In this document: positions 1 to 7,460 of the stretch, piece after piece
Numbering within the stretch: position 1 is the stretch's first letter
Layout: each line of letters starts with the position of its first letter
Origin: Prevotella sp. UBA2756
GTDB lineage: Bacteria > Bacteroidota > Bacteroidia > Bacteroidales > Bacteroidaceae
Direction: 5' to 3'
NCBI GenBank assembly: GCA_002353205.1
Contig: DEJE01000046.1
Coordinates: 1 to 19,554, forward strand
DNA: 19,554 bases
Notes under the pieces: model-generated
What the model was told of the DNA's origin: nothing
The model's database searches: none
What the model saw: the letters and a program-made list of their open reading frames with translations, nothing else
Translations under genes and position numbers: made by a program

Positions 1-678
1 TAGTTGCGGATTTTAGGTTTTTGATTTTCTTTGTCTTTCTATGTTATTTTATCTTTCTTATAAAAAGGGACAACCGACCGAGATCGTCGGTCGAGTCTTG
101 ATTGTCGTTCATGACAACACGCTATTTCCGTCGCAAAGTTACAAAAATCTCAAAAACACAAGCATCTTACTGTCTTAAACAATGTGAAAACCACATTATT
201 TTGCCTTGTTCTTTGTTCCAGAATCGATGGAGCAAAGTTTCTTTCAAAGACCCGCGATTCCGTATGCCTGCGCTGATTTTTCCTTACAAAATTCTCGTTT
301 TGACGCTCTGTGGTTGCAAAATTCTGAAATTAAAAGCTGGTGGGCGCAAATGAGCGAATTATGGCGAAGTGTTTAAGGGGCTGGAAACGAGCGACTTGTG
401 TTTTCTTTACATTTTCTGGGCTTTCAGAATGAATCATTTTACACTCCAGAATGGCTCATTTCGGGGCGCAGAATGCGTCATTTCGGCGAGCAAAATGACG
501 CATTTTGAAGTGTAAGATGGCTCATTTTGAAAATCGCGATGTATTTTTCGCCTCTTCGGAACGGATTTTTTGTCGAAACAGAAGCATTCGTCGCTCTAGA
601 ATGAAGAAAAATCCGTGCACGATTTTTCGGTACAAAACATTTACAAATTTGCGTCGGATGCTGTCACGACGGAGCATG
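1..678. other. Intergenic region without a convincing gene
   Basis: No reading frame here resembles a known family; the longest ones are short, start in AT-rich sequence or run as shadows of the opposite-strand dehydrogenase. What can be seen: a small hairpin with 7-bp arms (75-81 with 87-93); a possible leftward Bacteroidota -7 box, TAACTTTG on the minus strand (134-141), without a good -33 partner; the 22-bp-period tandem repeat at 429-539, listed separately; and 10-bp complementary arms at 561-570 and 607-616 enclosing 36 nt. If the 134-141 box is real, it would drive a gene lying left of the window, with the 75-93 hairpin in its 5' leader. Confidence 0.6.
429..539. repeat. Degenerate 22-bp-period tandem repeat with internal inverted repeats
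   Basis: Five copies of an ATGnnTCATTT-like core start at 429, 451, 473, 495 and 518, so the period is 22, 22, 22 and 23 bp. The copies read ATGAATCATTT, ATGGCTCATTT, ATGCGTCATTT, ATGACGCATTT and ATGGCTCATTT. Copies 3 and 4 form a perfect 12-bp hairpin (472-483 with 493-504, 9-nt loop). A wider imperfect stem pairs 439-453 with 501-515 (two mismatches). Function is unknown. The period is close to two helical turns, so protein binding or a structured RNA is possible. Confidence 0.7.
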
Positions 679-722
679 AAAAAATCCCCAATCGGCACGG
701 GGCTTCCATGCCGGTTGGGGAT
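679..722 (-). terminator. Intrinsic terminator of the alcohol dehydrogenase
   Basis: On the minus strand, 22 nt past the dehydrogenase stop codon, 14-nt arms (709-722 with 684-697, one G-U pair) enclose an 11-nt loop and are followed by six T residues (684-679). This is a textbook intrinsic terminator for leftward transcription. A further perfect 10-bp inverted repeat, CTGTCACGAC at 661-670 and its complement at 727-736, flanks the whole structure. Confidence 0.88.
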
Positions 723-744
723 TGTTGTCGTGACAGATGGACGA

Positions 745-1929
745 TTAATGGTTGGCCATGCGGTAGACCTGTGCCATTTCTTCGGTGCCGAGCACCTCGA
801 GCGAGCCGACGGTGATGGTCTTTCCGCGGCTGCATTTGTCCACGAGCACGCCGATTTCGTCGTCGCTGATGGTGCGTCCGAGCAGTTCGCTCAGGCAGGT
901 GGGCATGTTGATGGCGCGGTAGAAGCGCTCCATGGCCTCGATGCCGCGCTCGGCGGTGCCCTCGGGATCGGTGAAGTCGTTGCTGACTCCCATCACGTTG
1001 ACGGCGAACTGCACGAATCGGCTGACGTGCTTGGGCATGACCAGACGGGCCCACGACGGCCAGATGGCGGCCAGTCCGGCTCCGTGGGTGACGCCGTAGA
1101 CGGCGCTGAGCTCGTGTTCCAGACGGTGTGTGGCGAAGTCCTTGCCCAGTCCGCACTCCATGAGGTTGTTGTGCGAGAGGCTTCCTGCCCACATGATCTG
1201 TGCGCGGTGGCGGTAGTCCTCGGGGTTCTTCAGCACCTCGAAGACGCTGTCCTTGACCGTGCGCATGAGTGCTTCGGCCAGGGCGTCGGTCAGGTTGACG
1301 TCCTGTTCGGACGTGAAATAGCGCTCCATGGTGTGCATCATGATGTCGGTGGCGCCGGCAGCTGTCTGGTATTCGGGCAGTGTGAACGTTCGCTCGGGGT
1401 TCATGATGGCGAAGCGGCAGCGGCATAGGTCGCTGTTGATGCCCCGTTTGTTCTGGTCTTCGTCGCGCGTGATGACGCAGCTGTCGCTCATCTCGCTGCC
1501 TGCAGCGGGTATGGTGAGCACACAGCCGATGGGCATGGATGCCTGGGGCTTGGCCTTTCCGGCCCAGAAGTCCCACACGTCGCCGTCGTAGCACATGCCG
1601 TAGGCAATGGCTTTCGCGGAGTCGATGACGCTTCCTCCGCCCACGGCGAGGATGAAGTCGACGCCTTCCTTGCGGCAGAGCTCTATACCTTCCTTCACCT
1701 TCGAGAGCAGGGGGTTGGGCACGACGCCTCCCAGCTCGACGTATTCGATGCCCCCCTCGCTGAGCAGGCGGAACATCTTGTCGAGCAGACCCGACCGCCG
1801 GGCACTGCCTCCACCGTAGTGTACCAATACTTTCGTGCCGCCCCAGTGCTTCACCAAGGCAGCTACCTGTTCCTCACTCTGGCGTCCGAAGACCACCTGC
1901 GTAGGGCTGTAGAAATTGAAATCCTTCAT
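745..1929 (-). CDS. Iron-containing alcohol dehydrogenase (paralogue 1)
   Basis: This 394-residue protein is a full-length member of the iron-dependent (group III) alcohol dehydrogenase family, in the YqhD/butanol dehydrogenase branch, which reduces aldehydes to alcohols with NAD(P)H in the cytoplasm. The nucleotide-binding motif GGGSVIDSAK is at residues 97-106 and PAAGSEMSDS at 141-150. The four expected metal ligands are present: D195 and H199 (DIMMH), H268 and H282 (THGAG). The true substrate cannot be read from the sequence. It lies downstream of the WecB-like gene across an octamer microsatellite and ends at a good terminator. A second copy at 8826-10013 on the opposite strand matches it at about 74 of the first 100 residues by manual alignment. 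The start is fixed by the shared N-terminus MKDFN(F/Y)Y. Confidence 0.93.
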   Translation of the reverse strand: MKDFNFYSPTQVVFGRQSEEQVAALVKHWGGTKVLVHYGGGSARRSGLLDKMFRLLSEGGIEYVELGGVVPNPLLSKVKEGIELCRKEGVDFILAVGGGSVIDSAKAIAYGMCYDGDVWDFWAGKAKPQASMPIGCVLTIPAAGSEMSDSCVITRDEDQNKRGINSDLCRCRFAIMNPERTFTLPEYQTAAGATDIMMHTMERYFTSEQDVNLTDALAEALMRTVKDSVFEVLKNPEDYRHRAQIMWAGSLSHNNLMECGLGKDFATHRLEHELSAVYGVTHGAGLAAIWPSWARLVMPKHVSRFVQFAVNVMGVSNDFTDPEGTAERGIEAMERFYRAINMPTCLSELLGRTISDDEIGVLVDKCSRGKTITVGSLEVLGTEEMAQVYRMANH

Positions 1930-1953
1930 GATTATTTTAGTTCATTGTTCATT

Positions 1954-2055
1954 GTTGACGAGTTGACAAGTTAACAAGTTGACGAGTTGACAAGTTGACG
2001 AGTTGACAAGTTAACAAGTTGACGAGTTGACAAGTTAACGGGTTGACGAGTTGAG
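1954..2055. repeat. Octamer microsatellite covering a stop codon
   Basis: Twelve successive 8-bp units without gaps, from GTTGACGA at 1954-1961 to GTTGACGA at 2042-2049, plus a partial unit to 2055. The variants are GTTGACGA, GTTGACAA, GTTAACAA and GTTAACGG. The minus-strand stop codon of the WecB-like gene (2035-2037) lies in the GTTAACGG unit, so the last codons and the stop are made of repeat. The array fills most of the gap to the next gene. There are no spacers, so it is not a CRISPR array. Confidence 0.95.
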
Positions 2056-3117
2056 AATGCGCACGATGCGCTCGGCGGTGCGCCCGTCCCAGCGGTCGGG
2101 CAGTGCGGCTTTCTTCCAGTTGCCGCCCACCATGTCGGCCAGCGCGGCAGCCAGTTTCTCGGCATCTTCGCCCACGAGGACGTTCGTTCCCGTCTTCACG
2201 GTCTCAATGTGCTCGGTGTAGCTGTTCAGGGTGATGCATGGCACGCCGTTGAAGGTGGCTTCCTCGGCCACGTTGCCGCTGTCGGTGACGATGCCTTTGG
2301 CGTGGGCCGTGAGCCATCCGAACTCCAGATAGGGCAGGGGGTCGGCCGTGTGGATGTTGGAACCGTCGGGCAGGAGGCTTGCCACGATGTCGCGCGCCTT
2401 CCCACGGAGCACGGCCACGACGGGCGTGCTGCGCATGTCGGTGGAAGTCATCGCACTGATCATTCGCTGCAGGTCGTCCTTGTCTTGTAGAAGGGCCTTG
2501 CGGTTGAGCGTGAACACGATGTACTGGCCTTCGTTCAGTTGCAGTTCGTCCATGATGGACGGCCGTTGCCAGCGGTCGTGGTTGAAGCGCAGGTTGTCGA
2601 TGAGTATGTTTCCCACCATGTAGACGCGGCTCTGCTCGGCACCCTCGCGGTTGGTGATGCTGTTGGCCGACATGCCTGCGGTGAAGAGCAGGTCGGACAG
2701 TCCGTCGATGACGAGGCGGTTCACCTCTTTCGGCATGGAGATGTCAAACGAGCGCGTGCCTGCCACGAGGTGAGCCAGGCGTATGCCCTGCTTCTTGGTG
2801 ACGATGGCGGCGGCCATGGTTGATGCGAGGTCGTCGACGACGACCACCACGTCGGTGGGATTCTGGGTGAGATAATTCTCAAACTCGCCCATCACGCGAC
2901 CCGTGATCTCGTTCAGACTGACGCTGTCAACGCCGAGATACACGTCGGGACGTGCTATCTGGAGGTCGTCGAAGAGCGTTCCCTCCAGCGTCGGATCGTC
3001 GGCCCGTCCGGCGTAAACCAGTTTATAATCAGTGCCCTCGGTCTTCCTGATGGCTCTGATGAGTGGAGCCACCTTGATGAAGTTAGGTCGGGCTCCGGCA
3101 ACAATGCAGATGTTCAT
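2035..3117 (-). CDS. UDP-N-acetylglucosamine 2-epimerase family protein (WecB-like), catalytic residues altered
   Basis: This 360-residue cytosolic protein has the length and fold signature of the non-hydrolysing UDP-GlcNAc 2-epimerases, which make UDP-ManNAc for surface polysaccharides. The N-terminal GARPNFIK (8-15) matches GTRPEAIK and keeps R10 and K15. SFDISMPKEVNR (123-134) and TDSGNVAEEATFNGVP (278-293) are recognisable. Against E. coli WecB, D95 is kept as D96. E117 of HVEAG is V118 (HLVAG), E131 of PEE is K130 (PKE), and H213 of the HRRE region is N205 (TLNRK). Epimerase activity is therefore doubtful. The start is the ATG at 3117, just before GARP; a longer upstream frame would only be a shadow of the neighbouring gene. 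A TAnnTTTG box lies just upstream. The C-terminal codons and stop lie in an octamer repeat. Confidence 0.85.
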   Translation of the reverse strand: MNICIVAGARPNFIKVAPLIRAIRKTEGTDYKLVYAGRADDPTLEGTLFDDLQIARPDVYLGVDSVSLNEITGRVMGEFENYLTQNPTDVVVVVDDLASTMAAAIVTKKQGIRLAHLVAGTRSFDISMPKEVNRLVIDGLSDLLFTAGMSANSITNREGAEQSRVYMVGNILIDNLRFNHDRWQRPSIMDELQLNEGQYIVFTLNRKALLQDKDDLQRMISAMTSTDMRSTPVVAVLRGKARDIVASLLPDGSNIHTADPLPYLEFGWLTAHAKGIVTDSGNVAEEATFNGVPCITLNSYTEHIETVKTGTNVLVGEDAEKLAAALADMVGGNWKKAALPDRWDGRTAERIVRILNSSTR

Positions 3118-3133
3118 GCTTGAAATTTTGTTG

Positions 3134-3141
3134 CAAATATA
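3134..3141 (-). promoter_or_regulatory. Probable -7 box of the WecB-like gene
   Basis: On the minus strand this reads TATATTTG, a perfect match to the Bacteroidota -7 consensus TAnnTTTG, 16 bp before the start codon at 3117. It lies after the terminator of the aromatic operon, where a new promoter is needed. I see no clear TTTG about 20 bp upstream, so the call rests on the -7 box and its position. Confidence 0.5.
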
Positions 3142-3196
3142 CGAGAAAAAACTGAAACGTGCTCGTCTTTTTGCAAGAAAATCGTTCTCAGAAAAG

Positions 3197-3224
3197 AAAA
3201 AAACCGCCTCTTCGTCAGAAGCGG
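3197..3224 (-). terminator. Intrinsic terminator ending the aromatic amino acid operon
   Basis: On the minus strand, 8-nt arms (3217-3224 with 3204-3211, one mismatch) surround a 5-nt loop and are followed by seven T residues (3203-3197). The stem contains the TGA stop codon (3215-3217) of the endonuclease-family gene, so coding sequence and terminator overlap. Confidence 0.75.
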
Positions 3225-4162
3225 AAACGGGCCACGAGGGGCAGATGGTCGCTGTAGCCGTTGTTGTAGCGCAGGCCGTTGTAGTTGCGGTGGGGCATGA
3301 CGCCGCCGTACTTCTTGTCGTCTTCCAGCAGGAAGGGCGCGTCCCAGACGACGCACGAGAGACACTTCGGCGCGAGCGACGGGCTGACAAAGATGTGGTC
3401 GATGCTGTGCCAGCTGCCCTGGTACTTGTAGGTGCCGCGGGCGCCGTGCGTACCGGTGGCGGTCTTTGAAATGTTGTGGAGACGGTGGCGTTCGAGCTGT
3501 TGCGGCGCGGCGTTGTCGTGGTAGTCGTTGAAGTCGCCAGCCACGATGATGCGTGCCTCGGGCGACAGCGACCGCAGGGAGTCGATGGCCGTGCAGAGAC
3601 GGTCGGCCACCTGCAGTCGGTGAGGCCGTGTGGCGTGCTCGCCTCCGTATCGGCTGGGCGCGTGGACCACGAAGACGTGGAGCGTGTCGCCGTCGGCTGT
3701 CTGTCCTGCCGCGTAGAGAATGTCGCGCGTGGGGCGCATGTCTTCGAGCGGTTCCACGCGGATGGCGTGGTGGCTGATGAGGCGGAACGAGAACGGACTG
3801 TAGAGCAGTGCCACGTCGATGCCGCGCAGGTCGGGGCTCTGGGTGACGATATACTCATAGCCAGCCTGCCGAAGCATGGACCGTCGGCACAGGTCGCGGC
3901 ACACGCTGTCGTTCTCCACCTCGCAGAGCACCACCATATCGGGCAGCGACCAGCCATCAGCCGACTCACCGCAGGCGATGATCTCCTGTCCGATGTGGTT
4001 CAGCTTGTCCCAATATCGGTGAGTGTTCCAGTGTCGCTCGCTGTCGGCGAGGAACTCCTGGTCCTGTTTCAGCGAGTCGTGGCGGCAGTCGAAGAGGTTC
4101 TCACAGTTCAGTTCCACGAGCGTGAAGATGCCGCACAGCAGTTGTATGACGGAGAGCCACAT
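3215..4162 (-). CDS. Endonuclease/exonuclease/phosphatase-family protein with N-terminal hydrophobic segment
   Basis: This 315-residue protein belongs to the metal-dependent endonuclease/exonuclease/phosphatase (DNase I-like) superfamily. Expected catalytic elements appear in order: N19/N22 in ELNCENLFD, E81 in LCEVEN, H167 in VVHAPS, D210 and N212 in GDFND, D255-H256 in IDHIF, and S304-D305-H306 in SDHLP. Residues 1-17 (MWLSVIQLLCGIFTLVE) are hydrophobic and could be a signal or anchor, so it may act outside the cytoplasm; this is an inference. The substrate may be nucleic acid, a phospho-lipid or a phospho-sugar and cannot be read from sequence. It begins 10 bp after the tyrA stop codon and is the last gene before the terminator, so it is co-transcribed with the aromatic genes without an obvious metabolic link. 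Confidence 0.88.
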   Translation of the reverse strand: MWLSVIQLLCGIFTLVELNCENLFDCRHDSLKQDQEFLADSERHWNTHRYWDKLNHIGQEIIACGESADGWSLPDMVVLCEVENDSVCRDLCRRSMLRQAGYEYIVTQSPDLRGIDVALLYSPFSFRLISHHAIRVEPLEDMRPTRDILYAAGQTADGDTLHVFVVHAPSRYGGEHATRPHRLQVADRLCTAIDSLRSLSPEARIIVAGDFNDYHDNAAPQQLERHRLHNISKTATGTHGARGTYKYQGSWHSIDHIFVSPSLAPKCLSCVVWDAPFLLEDDKKYGGVMPHRNYNGLRYNNGYSDHLPLVARFRF

Positions 4163-4172
4163 AGGTTACGGC

Positions 4173-4958
4173 TTATGAAATGTCGCGGCGCACGTTGTTC
4201 CTGATCTTCGTCAGGTAGGCTTTCATGCCGTCGGCATCCTTGTCGTCGATGATTTCGAGCAGTTCCTTCAGCTCGGTGCGTATCTGTGCCACCTGGTCGT
4301 GGGTGTAGGGATTGAAGAGAATCTCCTGCAACAGGTAGTCGTCCTCGTTGAGCACACCCTTTGCGATGCGCATGTGGCGCTTGAAGGTAGTGCCGGGTGC
4401 GTCCTGATGCTTCATGACGGCAGCGAAGACGAAGGTGGAGACGAAGGGTATGGAGAGCGAGTAGGCCACCGTCTTGTCGTGCTCCTCGAACGAATATTCG
4501 TAGATGTTGAGGCCCAGCTTCTGGTAAAGGTCCTTGAAGAAGATGCGCCCCATGTAGTCGCCCTCGTTGATGATGATGGCGTTCTCCTCGTGGAGCTGGT
4601 TCAGGTTGGCGAACGTGGGTCCGAACATGGGGTGCGACGAGACGTAGCGCATGCCCGACTGTTCGTAGAACTCCTTCAGATTGGTCTTCACCGAGGCAAT
4701 GTCGCTGATGATGCACGTTGGCGGGAGGTGCGGGATGAGCTCCTGGAAAACAGGAATCGTGTATTTCAGCGTGACGGCATTGATGACCAGCTCGGGCTCG
4801 AAAGCCTCAATCTCTTCGTACTTGGTGAAGCGTTGGCAGTTGTAGGTGAACCGCATGCGCCGGGGATCGCGTTCAAAGACGGCCACCTCGTGGTTGAAAC
4901 TCAGCAGGTCGATGAAGAAGCTCCCCATCTTTCCTGCTCCCATGACTAATATTCTCAT
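4173..4958 (-). CDS. tyrA: Prephenate dehydrogenase
   Basis: This 261-residue cytoplasmic enzyme converts prephenate to 4-hydroxyphenylpyruvate with NAD(P)+, the committed step to tyrosine. The Rossmann motif GAGKMG is at 7-12, the conserved SDIASVK at 85-91, and HPMFGP at 109-114, where H109 corresponds to the catalytic histidine of the family. It is a stand-alone enzyme: there is no chorismate mutase domain (that lies in the gene before) and no C-terminal ACT domain, so allosteric control of this enzyme by tyrosine is not evident. The start codon lies 9 bp after the stop codon of the DAHP synthase gene, and the spacer reads GGAAAAGGT, a purine-rich ribosome-binding stretch. Tight spacing on both sides supports co-transcription. 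Confidence 0.94.
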   Translation of the reverse strand: MRILVMGAGKMGSFFIDLLSFNHEVAVFERDPRRMRFTYNCQRFTKYEEIEAFEPELVINAVTLKYTIPVFQELIPHLPPTCIISDIASVKTNLKEFYEQSGMRYVSSHPMFGPTFANLNQLHEENAIIINEGDYMGRIFFKDLYQKLGLNIYEYSFEEHDKTVAYSLSIPFVSTFVFAAVMKHQDAPGTTFKRHMRIAKGVLNEDDYLLQEILFNPYTHDQVAQIRTELKELLEIIDDKDADGMKAYLTKIRNNVRRDIS

Positions 4959-4967
4959 ACCTTTTCC

Positions 4968-6032
4968 TTATTTGTTGATGATTTCCATCTGCTGACGGAC
5001 CGATTCTTCGTGGACCGATTCGAAGATGTGCTTGATGAAGTCGCTGTCCATTCCGCAGAGCGAACCCTGTGCACCGCGCTTGTCGAGAATCTCGTTGTAG
5101 CGCGTGGGCTGCAGCACGGTCATGTTGTGCTCCTTCTTGTACATGCCGATTTCGCGGCATACGCGCATGCGCTTGGCCAGCAGGTTCATCAGTTCGTTGT
5201 CGAGTTCGTCGATCTGGCTGCGCAGCTGTGTGATGCCTTCGGTCGACATCTTCTCGTCGCGGATGATGAGCAGCGAGAGGATGTAGTCCAGGACGTCGGG
5301 TGTCACCTGCTGCTTGGCGTCGCTCCAGGCTTTGTCGGGGTCGCAGTGGCTCTCCACGATGAGTCCGTCGAAGCCGAGGTCCATGGCTTGCTGGCAGAGC
5401 GGCGCGATGAGTTCGCGCCGACCTCCGATGTGGCTGGGGTCGCAGATGATGGGCAGTTCGGGAATGCGGCGGCGCAGTTCGATGGGTATCTGCCACATGG
5501 GCAGGTTGCGGTAGATCTTCTTGTCGTAGCTGGAGAAGCCGCGGTGGATGGCTCCGAGCATCTTGATGCCGGCCTGGTTGATGCGTTCCAGGGCGCCTAT
5601 CCACAGTTCGAGGTCGGGATTGACGGGATTCTTCACGAAGACGGGCACGTCGACGCCCTTCAGCGAGTCGGCCAGTGCCTGCATGGCGAAGGGGTTGGCC
5701 GAGGTGCGTGCGCCGATCCATAGGATGTCGATGCCGTATTTCAGGCACAGCTCTACGTGCTCGGGCGTTGCCACTTCGGTAGTGACGAGCATGCCCGTCT
5801 CTTCTTTCACCTGCTTGAGCCATTTCAGCGCCGGTTCGCCGTGCCCCTCGAAGCCTCCGGGCTTCGTGCGCGGCTTCCATGCACCGGCACGGAAGTTGTG
5901 GCAGCCCTTCTGTGCGAGCTGTCGGGCGGTTGTCATCACTTGCTCTTCGGTCTCGGCCGAGCAGGGGCCTGCGATGACGAAGGGACGTTCTTGGTCACTG
6001 GGTAAGCGGAGTTTTTCTAATTCGAGTTCCAT
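4968..6032 (-). CDS. Bifunctional DAHP synthase / chorismate mutase (type II, AroQ)
   Basis: This 354-residue cytoplasmic fusion carries out the first step of the shikimate pathway (PEP + erythrose 4-phosphate to DAHP) and the branch step (chorismate to prephenate). Residues 1-260 are a type I-beta DAHP synthase with metal ligands C24 (GPCSAE), H201 (DPSHIGG), E227 (IVESH) and D231 (DPDKAW), and K134 in VKNP. Residues about 264-354 are an AroQ helical chorismate mutase; R271, R288, K299, R311 and Q348 fall at the spacing of E. coli R11, R28, K39, R51 and Q88. The C-terminal mutase order is the one known from Prevotella nigrescens, where prephenate is reported as the allosteric inhibitor. The gene follows the aminotransferase across an octamer array and is followed closely by tyrA. 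Confidence 0.95.
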   Translation of the reverse strand: MELELEKLRLPSDQERPFVIAGPCSAETEEQVMTTARQLAQKGCHNFRAGAWKPRTKPGGFEGHGEPALKWLKQVKEETGMLVTTEVATPEHVELCLKYGIDILWIGARTSANPFAMQALADSLKGVDVPVFVKNPVNPDLELWIGALERINQAGIKMLGAIHRGFSSYDKKIYRNLPMWQIPIELRRRIPELPIICDPSHIGGRRELIAPLCQQAMDLGFDGLIVESHCDPDKAWSDAKQQVTPDVLDYILSLLIIRDEKMSTEGITQLRSQIDELDNELMNLLAKRMRVCREIGMYKKEHNMTVLQPTRYNEILDKRGAQGSLCGMDSDFIKHIFESVHEESVRQQMEIINK

Positions 6033-6046
6033 ATTTTTGTTTTTTC

Positions 6047-6230
6047 GTTATTTCGGTATTCCGGTTTTCCGTTATTCCGGTATTTCGTAATGCCGTTATT
6101 CTGGTATTTCGTAATTCCGGTATTCCGTTATTTCGGTATTTCGTAATGCCGTTATTCCGGTATTTCGTAATGCCGGTATTCCGTCATTTCGGTATTTTGG
6201 TATTTCGTAATGCCGTTATTCCGTTATTTT
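6047..6230. repeat. 23-unit octamer microsatellite between aminotransferase and DAHP synthase genes
   Basis: Twenty-three successive 8-bp units with no gap run from GTTATTTC (6047-6054) to GTTATTTT (6223-6230). The main variants are GGTATTTC, GGTATTCC, GTTATTCC, GTTATTTC and GTAATGCC. The array fills the intergenic gap and its right end contains the TAA stop (6216-6218) and last codons of the aminotransferase on the minus strand. It lies inside the operon and is therefore transcribed. Confidence 0.95.
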
Positions 6231-7406
6231 TTTTGGGAAATCCAGCTGCTTGATTCGCTGCAGGGCCTCGCTGATCTTCTCGTCCTTGGCGCAAAGCGAG
6301 ATGCGGATGTAGCGCTCGCCGTTGCTGCCGAAGATGAAGCCAGGCGTGATGAAGACGCGGGCTTCGTGGAGCACACGCTCGGTGAGCTCTTCGGCATTGG
6401 CATAGCGGGCGGGAATCTTGCCCCAGAGGAACATGCCCACCTGAGAGGGATCGAAGTCGCACTGCAGCGTGCGCATGATCTCCTCGGCCAGGTTGCGGCG
6501 TCGGCGGTAGGTAGTGATATTGGCTTCGCGGTGCCACTGCTCGCTGTTGCTGTAGGCTTCGGCCGCTGCCAGCTGTATGCCGCGGAAAGTTCCGCTGTCG
6601 ATGTTGCTCTTGATTTTCAGGATCCACTGGATGAACTGGGCGTTCGAGGCGCACAGGCCCACACGCCACCCCGGCATGTTGTGGCTCTTCGACATCGAGT
6701 TGAACTCAATGCAGCAGTCCTTGGCGCCGGGCACCTGCAGGAGCGACAGCGGATGGTCGTTCAGGATGAAGGAGTAGGGGTTGTCGTTGACCACGACGAT
6801 GCCATGGTCTTGTGCGAACCGCACCAGACGCTCGTAGGTTTCCATGCGTGCTGCGCCGCCGGTGGGCATGTTGGGATAGTTGGTCCACATCAGCTTGACG
6901 CGGCTCAGGTCCATCTTCTCCAACGAGTCGAAGTCGGGTTGCCAGCCGTTGTTCTCCATCAGGTCGTAGTTCACGACCTCGGCACCGAGAATCTTGCTGA
7001 GCGACGTGTAGGTGGGATAGCCTGGATTGGGCACGAGTACCTGCTCGCCGGGGTTGACGAAGGCCAGTGTGGTGTGCAGGATGCCCTCCTTGCTGCCGAT
7101 GAGCGGCTGTATCTCGGTCTGAGGGTTCAGCTCCACGCCGTACCAACGCAGGTAGAAGTCGGCCATGGCTTGGCGCAGTTCGGGCGTTCCCATCGTGGGC
7201 TGATAGCCGTGGGCATTCGGGTCGTTCGCCACGCTGCACAGCTTTTCGATGGTCTGTGGCGACGGCGGCATGTCGGGACTGCCGATGGCCAGACTGATGA
7301 TGTCGCGGCCCTGTGCATTGAGTTGGGCCACTTCCTTCAGCTTCCGGCTGAAATAGTATTCCGAGACTTGTTGTAGTCTTGCGGCGGGCGTGATGTCTTT
7401 TTTCAT
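6216..7406 (-). CDS. PLP-dependent class I/II aminotransferase, probably aromatic
   Basis: This 396-residue fold-type I aminotransferase has the PLP lysine K240 in SMSKSHNMPGWRVG. Other family residues are N179 in NYPNMPTG, D208 and Y211 in NDNPYSF, and R248 next to the lysine motif. It resembles the aspartate/LL-diaminopimelate aminotransferase branch. Its place between pheA and the DAHP synthase-chorismate mutase gene suggests transamination of phenylpyruvate and 4-hydroxyphenylpyruvate to Phe and Tyr; transamination of prephenate is the alternative, but pheA and tyrA make the arogenate route unnecessary. The substrate call is inferred from context. The last codons and stop (…ITE) are built from the octamer array, so the extreme C-terminus is repeat-derived. 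Confidence 0.9.
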   Translation of the reverse strand: MKKDITPAARLQQVSEYYFSRKLKEVAQLNAQGRDIISLAIGSPDMPPSPQTIEKLCSVANDPNAHGYQPTMGTPELRQAMADFYLRWYGVELNPQTEIQPLIGSKEGILHTTLAFVNPGEQVLVPNPGYPTYTSLSKILGAEVVNYDLMENNGWQPDFDSLEKMDLSRVKLMWTNYPNMPTGGAARMETYERLVRFAQDHGIVVVNDNPYSFILNDHPLSLLQVPGAKDCCIEFNSMSKSHNMPGWRVGLCASNAQFIQWILKIKSNIDSGTFRGIQLAAAEAYSNSEQWHREANITTYRRRRNLAEEIMRTLQCDFDPSQVGMFLWGKIPARYANAEELTERVLHEARVFITPGFIFGSNGERYIRISLCAKDEKISEALQRIKQLDFPKKITE

Positions 7407-7460
7407 TGCTTGAACGGTTGTGTAAATGTGATTGTGGTGACCAATAGGTTCGCTGGCGAA

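Noticed and set aside
102..353. Open frame of 83 codons at the left end
   Set aside because: No recognisable family, poor composition, no ribosome-binding site or promoter in place; lies in an otherwise gene-free stretch.
505..1428. Long plus-strand frame of 307 codons opposite the first alcohol dehydrogenase
   Set aside because: It is the antisense shadow of a GC-rich gene with clear family motifs on the minus strand.
1954..2055. CRISPR array
   Set aside because: Units are contiguous 8-mers with no unique spacers and no cas genes are nearby.
3118..3969. Upstream extension of the WecB-like frame to a 644-residue protein
   Set aside because: The added part is arginine/serine-rich shadow sequence of the endonuclease-family gene; GARPNFIK right after ATG 3117 marks the true start, and a terminator and -7 box lie between.
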